From NCBI RefSeq assembly GCF_900163645.1, contig NZ_FUKM01000061.1:26513-90512 (forward strand): DNA of 64,000 bases, in the 5' to 3' direction. This document shows, piece after piece, positions 17,876-26,975 of the stretch (positions are counted from its first letter, which is position 1; each line of letters begins with the position of its first letter). A model generated the notes under the pieces. The model did no database searches, had not been told where the DNA came from, and worked only from the letters and a program-made list of their open reading frames with translations. The position numbers and the translations under genes were made by a program. This DNA is from Halomonas citrativorans. Lineage in GTDB: Bacteria > Pseudomonadota > Gammaproteobacteria > Pseudomonadales > Halomonadaceae.

Positions 17876-19330
17876 ATGACGAGCGATAAACCCAGACATA
17901 CGACGACAGGGGCTGGCATTCCGGTATCCAGCGACGAACACTCTCTTTCGGTAGGTCCGGATGGCCCGATCGTACTGCACGATCATTTTCTGATGGAGCA
18001 AATGGCGGCTTTCAACCGGGAGATGATCCCCGACCGTCAACCGCATGCCAAGGGCAGTGGCGCTTTTGGCCACTTTGAAGTCACCCATGATGTCAGTAAG
18101 TACACTAAAGCGAAGTTTCTGAAAAAAGGCACAAAAACCGACGTGCTCATTCGCTTCTCAACGGTCGCGGGGGAAGGCGGCAGCCCGGATACTTGGCGTG
18201 ATCCACGCGGGTTTGCGGTGAAGTTCTATACGGAAGAGGGCAACTTCGACATGGTGGGTAACAATACCCCCGTGTTCTTTGTCCGTGATCCGATGAAATT
18301 CCAGCACTTTATCCATTCGCAAAAGCGCCGCGCCGATAACGGCCTGCGTGATCACGATATGCAGTGGGATTTCTGGACGCTGGTGCCGGAATCTGCCCAC
18401 CAAGTGGCTTGGTTAATGGGTGACCGTGGCGTGCCCGCTACGTGGCGGCACATGAACGGTTACTCCAGCCACACCTATATGTGGGTGAATGACGAGGGTG
18501 AACGGTTCTGGGTGAAGTACCACTTCAAAACCGACCAAGGCATCAAGTGCATGACCCAGGAACAGGCCGACCAGATGGCCGGTAGCGATGCGGATTACCA
18601 CCGCCGTGACCTGTTTGAAGCTATCAAACGCGGCGAGTATCCCACCTGGACACTGCAGATGCAGATTATGCCCTTCGAGGATGCCAAAACGTATCGCTAC
18701 AACCCTTTTGATCTCACCAAGGTGTGGCCCCACAGCGACTATCCGCTGATGGAAGTGGGCAAGCTAACCCTTAATGAAAACCCCACCGACTTTCATAGCC
18801 AAATCAATCAGGCCGCCTTCGAGCCTAACAACATGGTGCCCGGTACCGGCCTTTCACCCGACAAGATGCTGTTGGCGCGCTCTATCTCCTATGCCGATGC
18901 GCACCGGGCTCGCTTGGGTGTGAACTACAAGCATATCCCGGTGAATACGCCCAAGTGCCCGGTCAATAGCTATACCCAAGGCGGGGCGATGCGGATGCAC
19001 CATGCAACGGACCCCGTGTATGCGCCGAACAGTAAAGGCGGCCCCAAAGCCGATGGCGAGCGTTTCCCGGAAGATGCCGTATGGGCGACTAGCGGCGAGT
19101 TTGTGCGTACCGCCTATACGTTACGCAAAGACGATGACGACTGGAGCCAGCCGCATACATTGGTACGTGAGGTAATGGATGACGCCGCGCGTGACCGGCT
19201 GGTATCCAACGTGGTGGGGCACTTGTCGGGTGGTGTAACCGAGCCAGTGCTGGAGCGCGCCTTCGAGTACTGGCGCAATATTGACCAGGAAGTCGGTGAG
19301 CGTATCGAAAAAGGCGTGCGCGGCAACTAA
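17876..19330 (+). CDS. katA: Monofunctional heme catalase (small-subunit clade)
   Basis: Hydrogen peroxide dismutase, 484 residues, the size of small-subunit KatA enzymes. Visible are the distal His region ([17 protein letters not shown], about residue 60), [31 protein letters not shown] with the catalytic Asn region ([11 protein letters not shown]), and the proximal heme-ligand Tyr in [14 protein letters not shown] (about residue 340). There is no N-terminal signal, so it is probably cytoplasmic. It stands alone in its transcription unit, with a strong GGAGG site 8 bases from the ATG. No OxyR gene is adjacent. The exact kat letter is by family resemblance. Confidence 0.94.
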   Translation: MTSDKPRHTTTGAGIPVSSDEHSLSVGPDGPIVLHDHFLMEQMAAFNREMIPDRQPHAKGSGAFGHFEVTHDVSKYTKAKFLKKGTKTDVLIRFSTVAGEGGSPDTWRDPRGFAVKFYTEEGNFDMVGNNTPVFFVRDPMKFQHFIHSQKRRADNGLRDHDMQWDFWTLVPESAHQVAWLMGDRGVPATWRHMNGYSSHTYMWVNDEGERFWVKYHFKTDQGIKCMTQEQADQMAGSDADYHRRDLFEAIKRGEYPTWTLQMQIMPFEDAKTYRYNPFDLTKVWPHSDYPLMEVGKLTLNENPTDFHSQINQAAFEPNNMVPGTGLSPDKMLLARSISYADAHRARLGVNYKHIPVNTPKCPVNSYTQGGAMRMHHATDPVYAPNSKGGPKADGERFPEDAVWATSGEFVRTAYTLRKDDDDWSQPHTLVREVMDDAARDRLVSNVVGHLSGGVTEPVLERAFEYWRNIDQEVGERIEKGVRGN

Positions 19331-19363
19331 GCCTACGAGTGTGGATTAATCGCCGCACACTAA

Positions 19364-19391
19364 AGCCCGCTACGTTAAGACGTGGCGGGCT
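19364..19391. terminator. Probable bidirectional terminator between catalase and dusA
   Basis: An 11-bp stem AGCCCGCTACG/CGTGGCGGGCT, with one G-T wobble and a 6-base loop, lies between the two convergent genes. The dusA stop codon (19375-19377) is in the loop. T-rich sequence on either side is weak, so efficiency is uncertain. Confidence 0.6.
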
Positions 19392-20448
19392 GTTCTCGTT
19401 CTTGCATCGGCTCTTGTGATGGCTCGTTAACCAACCCGATAGCGTCATCAAACAAGCGTAACCCCGCGCCTTCTTTATGCGCGTGCTCCGATAGGAGACG
19501 CCGAAAACGCCGACCGCCTGGGCAACCCTGAAAAAGCCCCAATAGGTGGCGGGTAATATGGTTAAGCTTCGCGCCTTCATCCAACCGCTGCTGTATATAC
19601 GGGCGAAATGCCTGGGCCGCCTCAACCCGGCTAACGGCTGGGCCGGGCACGCCATAAAGCAACGTATCTACCTCGGCCAGTAGCCAGGGGTTTTGGTACG
19701 CTTCACGGCCAATCATCACACTATCCACACGCTCAAGCTGCGCCTGGCTCTCTTCAAGCGTTTTAATCCCACCGTTGATGCCGATATGCAGCTCAGGACG
19801 GTCCTGCTTTAAGCGATGCACGCGCGGGTAGTTGAGCGGCGGCACATCGCGATTCTCTTTGGGCGATAGACCTTTCAGCCACGCTTTGCGCGCATGCACA
19901 GTAAAAATCTCACAACCGGCGCCCGCGACTATGTCGATAAAGCGCGCCAAGTCGGCGTCTTCATCCTGGTCATCAATCCCGATGCGGCACTTCACCGTAA
20001 CCGGAATCGAGACTGCTGCCTGCATGGCGCGTACGGCATCGGCGACTTTTTCCGGGTAGCCCATCAGGCAAGCGCCAATCATATTGTTCTGCACCCGGTC
20101 GCTTGGGCAACCTACATTCAGGTTAACCTCGTCATACCCCCACGCCTCGGCAATTGCCGCGCACTCGGCAAGCTCCCCGGCATCGCTACCGCCAAGCTGT
20201 AAGGCAATGGGATGCTCCACATCGCTATAGCCCAAAAACCGCTCACGCGGCGAGCCATGCAAAATAGCGCCCGTCGTCACCATCTCGGTATACAGCAGCG
20301 CCCGCTTGGTTAACGTGCGTGCGAATGCCCGGTAATCGCGGGTTGTCCAGTCCATCATGGGGGCCACAGAAAAACGGCGGGCCGCATCTGCTGGGCTTAA
20401 ATTATTCATATCAATCACTTGCATCTTTTTGATGCCGTATAAATACAC
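19375..20448 (-). CDS. dusA: tRNA-dihydrouridine(20/20a) synthase DusA
   Basis: FMN-dependent enzyme reducing U20/U20a in the tRNA D-loop. Visible are the DusA N-terminal block FSVAPMMDWTTRDYRAFARTL, the catalytic cysteine in NLNVGCPSDRVQNNMIGACLM (Cys about residue 115), TVKCRIGIDD, and HARKAWLKGLSPKENR, which is specific to the DusA subfamily. The GTG start at 20448 has AAAGGG 10 bases upstream. ATG at 20424 or 20409 gives the more usual N-terminus but lacks a visible ribosome-binding site. The 5' end of dusA is a known integration site for phages and islands, but no integrase or duplicated att is seen here. Confidence 0.94.
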   Translation of the reverse strand: MYLYGIKKMQVIDMNNLSPADAARRFSVAPMMDWTTRDYRAFARTLTKRALLYTEMVTTGAILHGSPRERFLGYSDVEHPIALQLGGSDAGELAECAAIAEAWGYDEVNLNVGCPSDRVQNNMIGACLMGYPEKVADAVRAMQAAVSIPVTVKCRIGIDDQDEDADLARFIDIVAGAGCEIFTVHARKAWLKGLSPKENRDVPPLNYPRVHRLKQDRPELHIGINGGIKTLEESQAQLERVDSVMIGREAYQNPWLLAEVDTLLYGVPGPAVSRVEAAQAFRPYIQQRLDEGAKLNHITRHLLGLFQGCPGGRRFRRLLSEHAHKEGAGLRLFDDAIGLVNEPSQEPMQEREQPATS

Positions 20449-20780
20449 ATATTCAATACCCTTTGATACGGTACATAGGCGTACCTGATTCGTACCTTGG
20501 TTACGTAATCAGATAATTATCTAAAAAAGGGGGTACACCAAAGCGACGTATCAAAAGCGGAGGATTCGTTGGCGGGCAATTGTACGCAAGAAAGGGTAGC
20601 CAGTACAAAGCAAGGCGTTTTTACCAAGCTGCACGATGTTGGAGCCGTTAAGGTTGCAGGCCTAAACTACTCGCTCCCTTTCGGGTCGGCTTCGTTAGAT
20701 TGCTGGTCAATATTGTCTTTATGAGCGCGCTTTTCGTTAACTACCTGAGCGCCTGGAATGGGCGCTGCTTTGCCACCCTA
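20449..20780. other. Intergenic region between dusA and the RhtB exporter, with an orphan reading frame
   Basis: These 330 bases hold no complete gene. On the minus strand, directly after two consecutive TAG stops ending the exporter gene, the same frame stays open for 36 codons (20777 to 20667) with a hydrophilic, coding-like sequence (GGKAAPIPGAQVVNEK then Asp/Asn/Glu-rich). It has no start codon or ribosome-binding site. It looks like the C-terminus of a gene whose front was replaced when the araC-rhtB pair arrived, or a read-through tail. The rest shows only the dusA promoter region. Confidence 0.4.
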
Positions 20781-21389
20781 CTACGCCGATACTAAAGTCA
20801 CCCAAACATGCTCATAAGCGATAGATAGCGCGACGCCCATCAACAGCACCGCCATTATCTGATTAAAGCGTTTAAAGAAGGCGGGGTTGTCAATTCGGTT
20901 ACCGACCAGGCTACCTATCCACATGTAGCTTCCGGGGGCGCCTGCGGCCAGTAGCGCTAATCCCATCGACCAAACCACCAAGCTAGGCCCTTGAATGCCC
21001 GCAGCGGGAAACTGCAGTGTGGCGATGGGGAGTGTCGCCACAATTCCTTTGGGGTTCAGCAATTGCAGAATGAGGCCGTCACGATAGCGAAGGGTGAGTG
21101 GCGAGCTGGATACGGCATTAACGTTAACGCACGCTCTCGCAATGTGTATGGCCAGATAAATAATATAACCACAGCCGATAATGCTTACTGCGATGAGCAG
21201 GCGTCCATCAATCCACGCAGCACCTGCCCAGCCGAAGAGTAAAAACAGTAATAGCATCGCCGTGCCCACGCCCAGGCAGAAACCCAGAGACGTTTTTGCC
21301 TGCCCATTAACGCCTGCATTTAACCCCATCAGGTTCACAGGCCCAGGCGAATACATGATGCCCACGGCATAAGCGATAATAGCTAACAT
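20781..21389 (-). CDS. LysE/RhtB-family amino-acid exporter
   Basis: Inner-membrane exporter of 202 residues with six expected helices. The N-terminal motif MYSPGPVNLMGLNAGVNGQ and the segment LLNPKGIVATLPIATLQFP are standard for the RhtB/LysE superfamily (amino acid or small metabolite efflux). ATG at 21389 is chosen because AGAGAG lies 6 bases upstream and it follows the AraC gene by 13 bases. A longer frame would overlap that gene by about 15 codons. The pair araC-rhtB probably forms one unit in which the regulator senses the exported compound. It ends with two tandem TAG stops. Confidence 0.88.
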   Translation of the reverse strand: MLAIIAYAVGIMYSPGPVNLMGLNAGVNGQAKTSLGFCLGVGTAMLLLFLLFGWAGAAWIDGRLLIAVSIIGCGYIIYLAIHIARACVNVNAVSSSPLTLRYRDGLILQLLNPKGIVATLPIATLQFPAAGIQGPSLVVWSMGLALLAAGAPGSYMWIGSLVGNRIDNPAFFKRFNQIMAVLLMGVALSIAYEHVWVTLVSA

Positions 21390-21402
21390 AAAAGCTCTCT
21401 GG

Positions 21403-22236
21403 TTAGTCGTTAAGATGGTGCTGGTATTGGTGGGGAGTAAGGCCATAAATACGCTTAAAGCGACGGTTAAAATGGCTAAGGTCGGTAAAGCCGTAGCGAA
21501 ACGTCACCTCGCTAAGCGGTGCGCCTTTTTCAAGTGCGCTGCACGCCGCATTAACCCGGCAGTTGATGACGTACTGATAGGGCGTGATACCCAACTGCTG
21601 ACGAAACAGCCGCAAGAAATGAAACTTGGAAAGGTGCGCCGCTTGGCTAATCGCTTCAAGCGAGAGATCGGTGTCCAGGTGTGCGTGGATATACTCTTTG
21701 GCCAAGCCGAGAAGTGCATCGGGCCTGCTAGAGGTATGCCCAGGCTGGTAAGCACCACCTAGTTGGGTGATTCGTTCGACAACTTGATAGAGCGCGTTTT
21801 CCTGGTCGATCTGGCTGCCGGTTGATGTGGTAATCAATCGGGCAACGTTGGTTATCCGCTCGCGTAGTGCCATGTCTTGCACCAGCGTACTGTCGAATCG
21901 AAAGTGGGATGCTGTTTCCTGCCCCAGGGCGTCGTCAAATAGGGCCTTAACTTGAGCGGGGTGAACGTACAGCATGACGTAGTCGAGCGTGCGGTCGCCG
22001 CCTGGTTGGCCGTCGTGAACGTCATCCGGGTTAAAGATAATCACATTACCCGGTGGGCTACGGTGATATTGCCCACCGCTGAAAAAGTCCTGACGACCTG
22101 ACAGCGTCACCCCAAAGGCGTACTCCTCATGCGCATGAGGGTCATAGCGAAAATCGAACATCGCTGCCTGTAGCGTTTTCAGCGTGGGGATGTGCTGGCT
22201 TTTAGTGAACTGAAAGCGGCTTGCCGATTTTCCCAT
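21403..22236 (-). CDS. AraC-family transcriptional regulator with cupin-like sensor domain
   Basis: A 277-residue regulator. The N-terminal AraC-type cupin (HAHEEYAFGVTLSGRQDFFSGG, residues ~34-56, then PGNVIIFNPDDVHDGQP) is followed by the two helix-turn-helix motifs: LSLEAISQAAHLSKFHFLRLFRQQLGITP at about residues 195-223, and the signature SEVTFRYGFTDLSHFNRRFKRIYGLTP. GGAGG lies 8 bases from the start. It is immediately upstream of the LysE/RhtB exporter, a common pairing, and divergent from the DHDPS-like gene across 196 bases, so it may control both. The effector is unknown. Confidence 0.9.
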   Translation of the reverse strand: MGKSASRFQFTKSQHIPTLKTLQAAMFDFRYDPHAHEEYAFGVTLSGRQDFFSGGQYHRSPPGNVIIFNPDDVHDGQPGGDRTLDYVMLYVHPAQVKALFDDALGQETASHFRFDSTLVQDMALRERITNVARLITTSTGSQIDQENALYQVVERITQLGGAYQPGHTSSRPDALLGLAKEYIHAHLDTDLSLEAISQAAHLSKFHFLRLFRQQLGITPYQYVINCRVNAACSALEKGAPLSEVTFRYGFTDLSHFNRRFKRIYGLTPHQYQHHLND

Positions 22237-22432
22237 TGCTAAGCCTCCGTCTATCCAAATGTCATTGCGCTAGTTTAGCGCTCACGTGTTAGCGCAGCTT
22301 GTACAAAATTGCGCTTTATAAGTGTCGGTTGCTCCTTTCGTGCCTGCTTATTCTCCTCCCGCTACCCTCATGCCGTGTTGTCTGATAATTTCAGACGTAT
22401 CTACTAAGCCTTCGTTAAAAGGATAGCTGCCT

Positions 22433-23326
22433 ATGTTGACCGGCCTGAGTGCATTTCCATTAACGCCCATGAATGAGCAGGGGATTCATGAAGACGAATT
22501 TTCCGGTTTAGTGGAACGCTTGGCCAAGGCGCAGGTGAACTCTATCGGCGTGCTGGGCTCAACCGGTAGCTATGCGTATCTCAACCGAGAGGAGCGGGCG
22601 CGCGTTACTCAACTGGCGATAGAAAGCGCGGGCGATATACCCGTGATTATCGGCATTGGTGCAATGCGCACACGCGATGTGCTAACGCTGGCCGAAGATG
22701 CTCAGAAAGTGGGCGCTAGCGGCGTGTTGCTGGCGCCCGTTTCCTATCAAACGCTGGCCGATGACGAAGTGTTCAGCCACTATGAAACGGTCTGCCGTTC
22801 ATTAAGCGTGCCGCTGTGTGTGTACGATAATCCGGGCACAACGCACTTTACATTCAGCGATGAGCTGCATGGGCGTATTGCCCAGCTGCCTCAGGTCCGC
22901 TCGATCAAGATTCCACCGGTCAGCATGAATCCCAACGCCGCTCGCGAGCGGGTTGATCGGTTGCGTGCTTTGATTCCGGAAGATGTCACCTTGGGGATAA
23001 GTGGCGACGTCGTCGCGGCCACCGGCCTAACGGCGGGGTGCGATAGTTGGTATTCCGTGCTGGGCGGGTTATTTCCTGAAACGGCGCTGGCGATAACGCG
23101 ATCAGCCCAGGCGGGTGACTTTAAAACGGCGCTGAGGCTTTCTGATCAGCTAGAACCTTTCTGGGCGCTGTACCGTGAATACGGAGGAAGCTTACGGGTT
23201 ATCGCCACCGCCGCCGAGATCCTTGGCAAGGTCAGCACGCCTTGCTTGCCGCTGCCGCTAAACACGTTCCAAGGCAGTCAGCGCGCAAGAGTCGAGCAGG
23301 TGATTGAAGAGCTCGAACTACGTTAG
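22433..23326 (+). CDS. Dihydrodipicolinate synthase (DapA)/N-acetylneuraminate lyase family protein
   Basis: Class I pyruvate-type aldolase of 297 residues. The DHDPS signature GVLGSTGSYAYLNREER is at about residues 38-54, the Tyr of the proton relay in CVYDNPGTTHF (about 133), and the Schiff-base Lys in RSIKIPPV (about 160). The usual GTTGE is GSTGS here, so this is probably not the housekeeping DapA but a lyase or dehydratase of the wider family. It is divergent from the AraC gene. The RBS AAAGGATAG is moderate. The biological substrate is unknown. Confidence 0.85.
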   Translation: MLTGLSAFPLTPMNEQGIHEDEFSGLVERLAKAQVNSIGVLGSTGSYAYLNREERARVTQLAIESAGDIPVIIGIGAMRTRDVLTLAEDAQKVGASGVLLAPVSYQTLADDEVFSHYETVCRSLSVPLCVYDNPGTTHFTFSDELHGRIAQLPQVRSIKIPPVSMNPNAARERVDRLRALIPEDVTLGISGDVVAATGLTAGCDSWYSVLGGLFPETALAITRSAQAGDFKTALRLSDQLEPFWALYREYGGSLRVIATAAEILGKVSTPCLPLPLNTFQGSQRARVEQVIEELELR

Positions 23327-23392
23327 GCGGGAATACATTAAACAAAAGGACGTTAAGCGAAAAGCATAAAAACGCTCGGTAAACGCCGGGCA

Positions 23393-23411
23393 AATGTGCA
23401 TTGAGCACATT
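23393..23411. terminator. Small hairpin between the convergent DHDPS-like and GDPD genes
   Basis: A 7-bp stem AATGTGC/GCACATT with loop ATTGA overlaps the GDPD stop codon at 23410-23412. The T-run is short on both strands, so it is a weak candidate terminator. Confidence 0.45.
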
Positions 23412-24345
23412 ACTCGATAAGCTCAATCAACCGATCCGGGTAGTCGGTAAACAAGCCGTTTACGCCCCAGTCGATTAACTGCTGCATGTGATCGGTATCG
23501 TTCACCGTGTAGATGTGTACCGCCAAGCCGTTATCCTGAGCCTGGCGAATGAACGCTTCGTCGATCACCTGCTCGCCTTCATAACGGTAATTCGACCCTA
23601 AGCCTACTGCGTAGTCGGCCACGGCTTGAAAGTGCTCGTCGGTGATGTCCTGCGCTCCGGGCGTGGTACCTCTCCACTCAGCCAGACGTTCACTGTCCTC
23701 TTGGCTGGGGGAGTACCACACCAGCTGAATCAGTGGGATATCGTCGTTCAGTTCGTGAATCTTGAGCAGGCTCTCCTGCTCAAACGACTGAACCAGCACG
23801 CGCCCGGTGTCGATCATATCAAACGCTTCCAGGCGCTTAACAAGCGCCGCTTCAACGCCTGGGTTCAACTGGGGCGACTTGGTTTCCAGGTAGTAGCGGG
23901 CGTTTTGACCAAAACGGCTGAAGACTTCTTCAAGCGTTAATATCTCGGCACCCATAAACGCTTCATCCGCTAGGTCAGGGTAAGCGTCGTTAAACCAGGC
24001 TCCCGCATCCAGGTCCTTGAGTTCGGCAAGCGTATGATCGTTGATGCGGCCTTCGCCGTTGCTGGTGCGCTCAAGGGTATCGTCGTGAAAGGCTACTAAT
24101 TCGCCATCGGCGGTCATCTGAATATCCAGTTCCAGATAGTCCGCTCCCCATTCATGGGCCAACTCCAGTGCCGCCATGCTGCTTTCCGGGACATGGCCGC
24201 TTGCGCCGCGATGCGCAATCACCTGAAACGACGCTAGATCTTTTAGCTGTTGCTCCAGTGGAGACGTTTCTGCTAATGCAGCCGAGGTGGTAACAGCAGC
24301 GAAAAGACCTAATGACACGGCAGTAAATAACGAAGCAGGACGCAT
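23410..24345 (-). CDS. Glycerophosphodiester phosphodiesterase, exported (GDPD family)
   Basis: A 311-residue GDPD with an N-terminal signal peptide (MRPASLFTAVSLGLFAAVTTSAALA), so probably periplasmic. It hydrolyses glycerophosphodiesters to glycerol 3-phosphate and alcohol. Active-site features are IAHRGASGHVPESSMAALELA (about residues 43-63, catalytic His), LELDIQMTADGELVAFHDDTLERT (metal-binding Glu/Asp and second His), and YLETKSP. The C-terminus GVNGLFTDYPDRL is typical. The common PENT motif is PESS here, a tolerated variant. It is monocistronic, and no glp or ugp genes are adjacent. Confidence 0.92.
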   Translation of the reverse strand: MRPASLFTAVSLGLFAAVTTSAALAETSPLEQQLKDLASFQVIAHRGASGHVPESSMAALELAHEWGADYLELDIQMTADGELVAFHDDTLERTSNGEGRINDHTLAELKDLDAGAWFNDAYPDLADEAFMGAEILTLEEVFSRFGQNARYYLETKSPQLNPGVEAALVKRLEAFDMIDTGRVLVQSFEQESLLKIHELNDDIPLIQLVWYSPSQEDSERLAEWRGTTPGAQDITDEHFQAVADYAVGLGSNYRYEGEQVIDEAFIRQAQDNGLAVHIYTVNDTDHMQQLIDWGVNGLFTDYPDRLIELIE

Positions 24346-24443
24346 AAACGTTCCTTTTAGTGAATGTTCTGCTCGTTACCCTACTTCGTTTACTACTCCA
24401 CTCCAAATGATGCTGCATTAAACATCGTGGTCTACATCAAGCG

Positions 24444-25007
24444 TTAGGTAGCTGGCGTGCCAACGTCAGTGCCGTTTTGTGCCAAGTGCTTAACCAGCAC
24501 ATCCGCCTCGCGAGGGTGGGTAAGGCGCACGATACGAATATGACGATAACGAGCGTCAATCAAATCGGCAAAGTAACGCCGCTGGTTCGAGCGCCAATTG
24601 GTCAGCATCCACCAGAGAATCGAGTCGCGGCTCATAAAGGTCTTGCGAAACGATTCATGGTTGCCGGTTCCCGGCCAGAGTTCTTTGCGGCTAGCGATAC
24701 GCCTAATCGCGCGGCAGAGGGATTGGCGGAAAACGCGCCAAAAACCGTAATCCAGCCAGATGATCATATCGACATCACGCCACTTGATATCACGGGTACG
24801 GTTAAAGTTGCCATCCAGCACCCAGCCATCTGGGGCTGCGCTTAAAGCGGCTTCCAGCTTGGCGAAAAACTCATCATCCGGCGTGCCTTGCCAGTCAGCG
24901 CGCCAGAAAAGCGGGTCAAGCTGAATATGGGGAATGCCCAGAACATGGGATAATTGATGGGAGAGCGTGCTTTTACCGCTGCTGCTGCCCACAACGTTGA
25001 TTTTCAT
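24444..25007 (-). CDS. P-loop ATPase/kinase, adenylate-kinase-like (FlaR/topology modulation protein type)
   Basis: A 187-residue small nucleoside-kinase-like protein. The Walker A motif GSSSGKST is at residues 7-14 at the very N-terminus, followed by IPHIQLDPLFWRADW and WVLDGNFNRTRDIKWRDVDMIIWLDY. This set characterises the group annotated as AAA-family ATPase, adenylate kinase-like or topology modulation protein. RRIASRKELWPGTGNHESF is typical of the lid. The true substrate of this group is not established. It is a single gene on the minus strand between GDPD and a LysE exporter. Confidence 0.8.
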   Translation of the reverse strand: MKINVVGSSSGKSTLSHQLSHVLGIPHIQLDPLFWRADWQGTPDDEFFAKLEAALSAAPDGWVLDGNFNRTRDIKWRDVDMIIWLDYGFWRVFRQSLCRAIRRIASRKELWPGTGNHESFRKTFMSRDSILWWMLTNWRSNQRRYFADLIDARYRHIRIVRLTHPREADVLVKHLAQNGTDVGTPAT

Positions 25008-25219
25008 GATGAAGCCCTGTTCAAGCGGCGCGCTAGTTTACGTAGTAGAGAGCGTTGGACAAACCTGCATCGCTTTTGGTATCCCGCTCATTGTAAGGTA
25101 TACGTTGTCGGTCGTTTGATGAATATGGCGACGCGAATGAGGTAAATAAGAGCGAAAACGTAAGGCAATACGCTATTACCTTACATTATTACCTCTCTTC
25201 AATTAACAAGGAGCGCAGC

Positions 25220-25849
25220 GTGGATACGTTGACTTGGCTGACCTATGTGGGCGTCATCTTTGCCTTGATTATTTTTCCAGGGCCGGTGGCGCTGCTTTGT
25301 ACAAGCCACGGGCTCAAGTTTGGCCGAAAGCACACGACCGCGACCGTGATGGGCGGCGCCTTGTCTTCATTGGTCCTGATGATGGTTTCCTCGCTGGGGT
25401 TGGGCGCCATTCTGGCCGCTTCGGAAAATGCCTTTTATATCCTGAAACTGGTCGGTGGGGCTTATCTGATCTACTTGGGTATCGCGGCCTGGCGGGATTC
25501 CTCAGGGATCGATATTCAGAGCCCTTCAGCCGCTGGCAATCAGCGTATACCGATGAAAACCCTCTTTCGGCGTGGCTTTATGGTAGGCATCAGCAATCCC
25601 AAGGATTTGCTGTTCTTCGCCGCGCTCTTTCCCAACTTTATCGATGTGAGCCAGCCGCAGTTGATTCAGTTCGTGATTCTGGCCGTGACCTGGCTGGTGA
25701 TCGATTTTACCCTGATGTCGACCTATGCAGGGCTGGGCTCCAGCATTAGCCGCTGGTTTCAAAGCCCACGCCGCTATAAGCGCTTCAATCGTGCCACCGG
25801 CGGCCTGTTTATCGCCGCCGGGGGAGCGTTAATGGCGTCCAACCAGTAA
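25220..25849 (+). CDS. LysE-family translocator
   Basis: Inner-membrane exporter of 209 residues with about six hydrophobic segments. The family motif near the N-terminus is IIFPGPVALLCTSHGLKFGRK (residues ~17-37). The central GFMVGISNPKDLLFFAALFPNFID is the second signature of LysE/RhtB proteins. It uses a GTG start with an AAGGAG site 8 bases upstream. The upstream 200 bases contain two related GTAAGG-containing motifs and an AT-rich promoter-like stretch. It is monocistronic; the substrate (amino acid, homoserine lactone or similar) is unknown. Confidence 0.88.
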   Translation: MDTLTWLTYVGVIFALIIFPGPVALLCTSHGLKFGRKHTTATVMGGALSSLVLMMVSSLGLGAILAASENAFYILKLVGGAYLIYLGIAAWRDSSGIDIQSPSAAGNQRIPMKTLFRRGFMVGISNPKDLLFFAALFPNFIDVSQPQLIQFVILAVTWLVIDFTLMSTYAGLGSSISRWFQSPRRYKRFNRATGGLFIAAGGALMASNQ

Positions 25850-25872
25850 AGAGGCGTTATTAATCCTGCCGC

Positions 25873-26856
25873 TTATACATTGACGCCCTTCATACCTTCT
25901 GCGGTATAGCGATCACCGACGACCGGCAGGCGCTCGGTGGCCGCTTCCAGCTGCTGCTGTTCCTCGGTGGTCAGCGTAACCTTCGTAGCGGCTGCATTCT
26001 CCTCAAGGTAGCGCAGCTGTTTAGTGCCGGGGATAGGCACAATGCTAGCGTCTTTAGATAGCAGCCAAGCTAGTGACAGCTGGGCGGGCGTGCAGCCTTT
26101 TTGCGTGGCCAGCTCAGCGACCACATCCGCCAATCGACGGTTAGCGTCTAAGGCTATTTCACTAAAACGCGGCAGGTTAGGGCGAAAATCCCCTTCGCTG
26201 AAATCCGCTGACGCCTGAAATCTGCCGGTTAAAAAGCCTCGGCCAAGCGGCGAATAGGGCACAAAGCCAACCCCCAATTCATTACACGCAGGCAGTACTG
26301 TTTGTTCAACGTCGCGGGTCCAGAGTGAATATTCGGTTTGTACGGCGCTAATCGGGTGAACCGTATGCGCCCGGCGTAGCGTTTCCGCGCTAACCTCACA
26401 CAGCCCAATACGCGCAATCTTGCCTGCTTTAACCAGCTGCACTAAACCTTCCATTGTCTCTTCAACGGGTTCATCGGGATTAAGGCGGTGGACATAATAA
26501 AGGTCAATTTGCTCAACACCCAGCCGCCGTAACGATGCCTCGCAGGCGGTACGGGCGTAGTCGGCACTGTTGTTCAAGCTGCGCTTATATTCACCGGGGT
26601 TGCGCACAATGCCAAACTTGGTTGCGATTTGAATTCTGGCTGACTGGCTTGCTAGAAAGCGACCTAGCAACTCCTCATTATGGTGTGGCCCGTACATATC
26701 CGCGGTATCGAAGAAATCGATACCCAGCTCTACGGCGCGTGCAAGTACCCGCAGCGATTCACTGTCATCACGAGGGCCGTAGAATTCGCTCATGCCCATG
26801 CAGCCTAAGCCAATGGCAGAAACAGACAGGTCAGTACCCAGCGTGTGTTTTTCCAT
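25873..26856 (-). CDS. Aldo/keto reductase
   Basis: NADPH-dependent oxidoreductase of 327 residues with the (beta/alpha)8 AKR fold. The catalytic tetrad is readable: Asp in [12 protein letters not shown] (about 46-57), Tyr in the same block, Lys in IQIATKFG, and His in [14 protein letters not shown]. The cofactor loop is [16 protein letters not shown]. It resembles the YajO/IolS-type group (AKR11/13) used for diverse aldehydes. It is divergent from a LysR-type gene that is frameshifted here and that may have regulated it. The start has AAGGAGAAA upstream. Confidence 0.92.
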   Translation of the reverse strand: MEKHTLGTDLSVSAIGLGCMGMSEFYGPRDDSESLRVLARAVELGIDFFDTADMYGPHHNEELLGRFLASQSARIQIATKFGIVRNPGEYKRSLNNSADYARTACEASLRRLGVEQIDLYYVHRLNPDEPVEETMEGLVQLVKAGKIARIGLCEVSAETLRRAHTVHPISAVQTEYSLWTRDVEQTVLPACNELGVGFVPYSPLGRGFLTGRFQASADFSEGDFRPNLPRFSEIALDANRRLADVVAELATQKGCTPAQLSLAWLLSKDASIVPIPGTKQLRYLEENAAATKVTLTTEEQQQLEAATERLPVVGDRYTAEGMKGVNV

Positions 26857-26975
26857 GGTGTTTCTCCTTAAGTCGCCAATAGGTAGTTATTGAGTAATAG
26901 AAAGACAGCGTGGCACTATCCATTAATGAAAAAAACGAACGATATAGGTAAAGAGATTTCCGATTTTGAAAACAC

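Noticed and set aside
20409..20560. dusA 5' end as an integration att site
   Set aside because: dusA is a known phage/island target, but no integrase, duplicated dusA start or foreign block is present.
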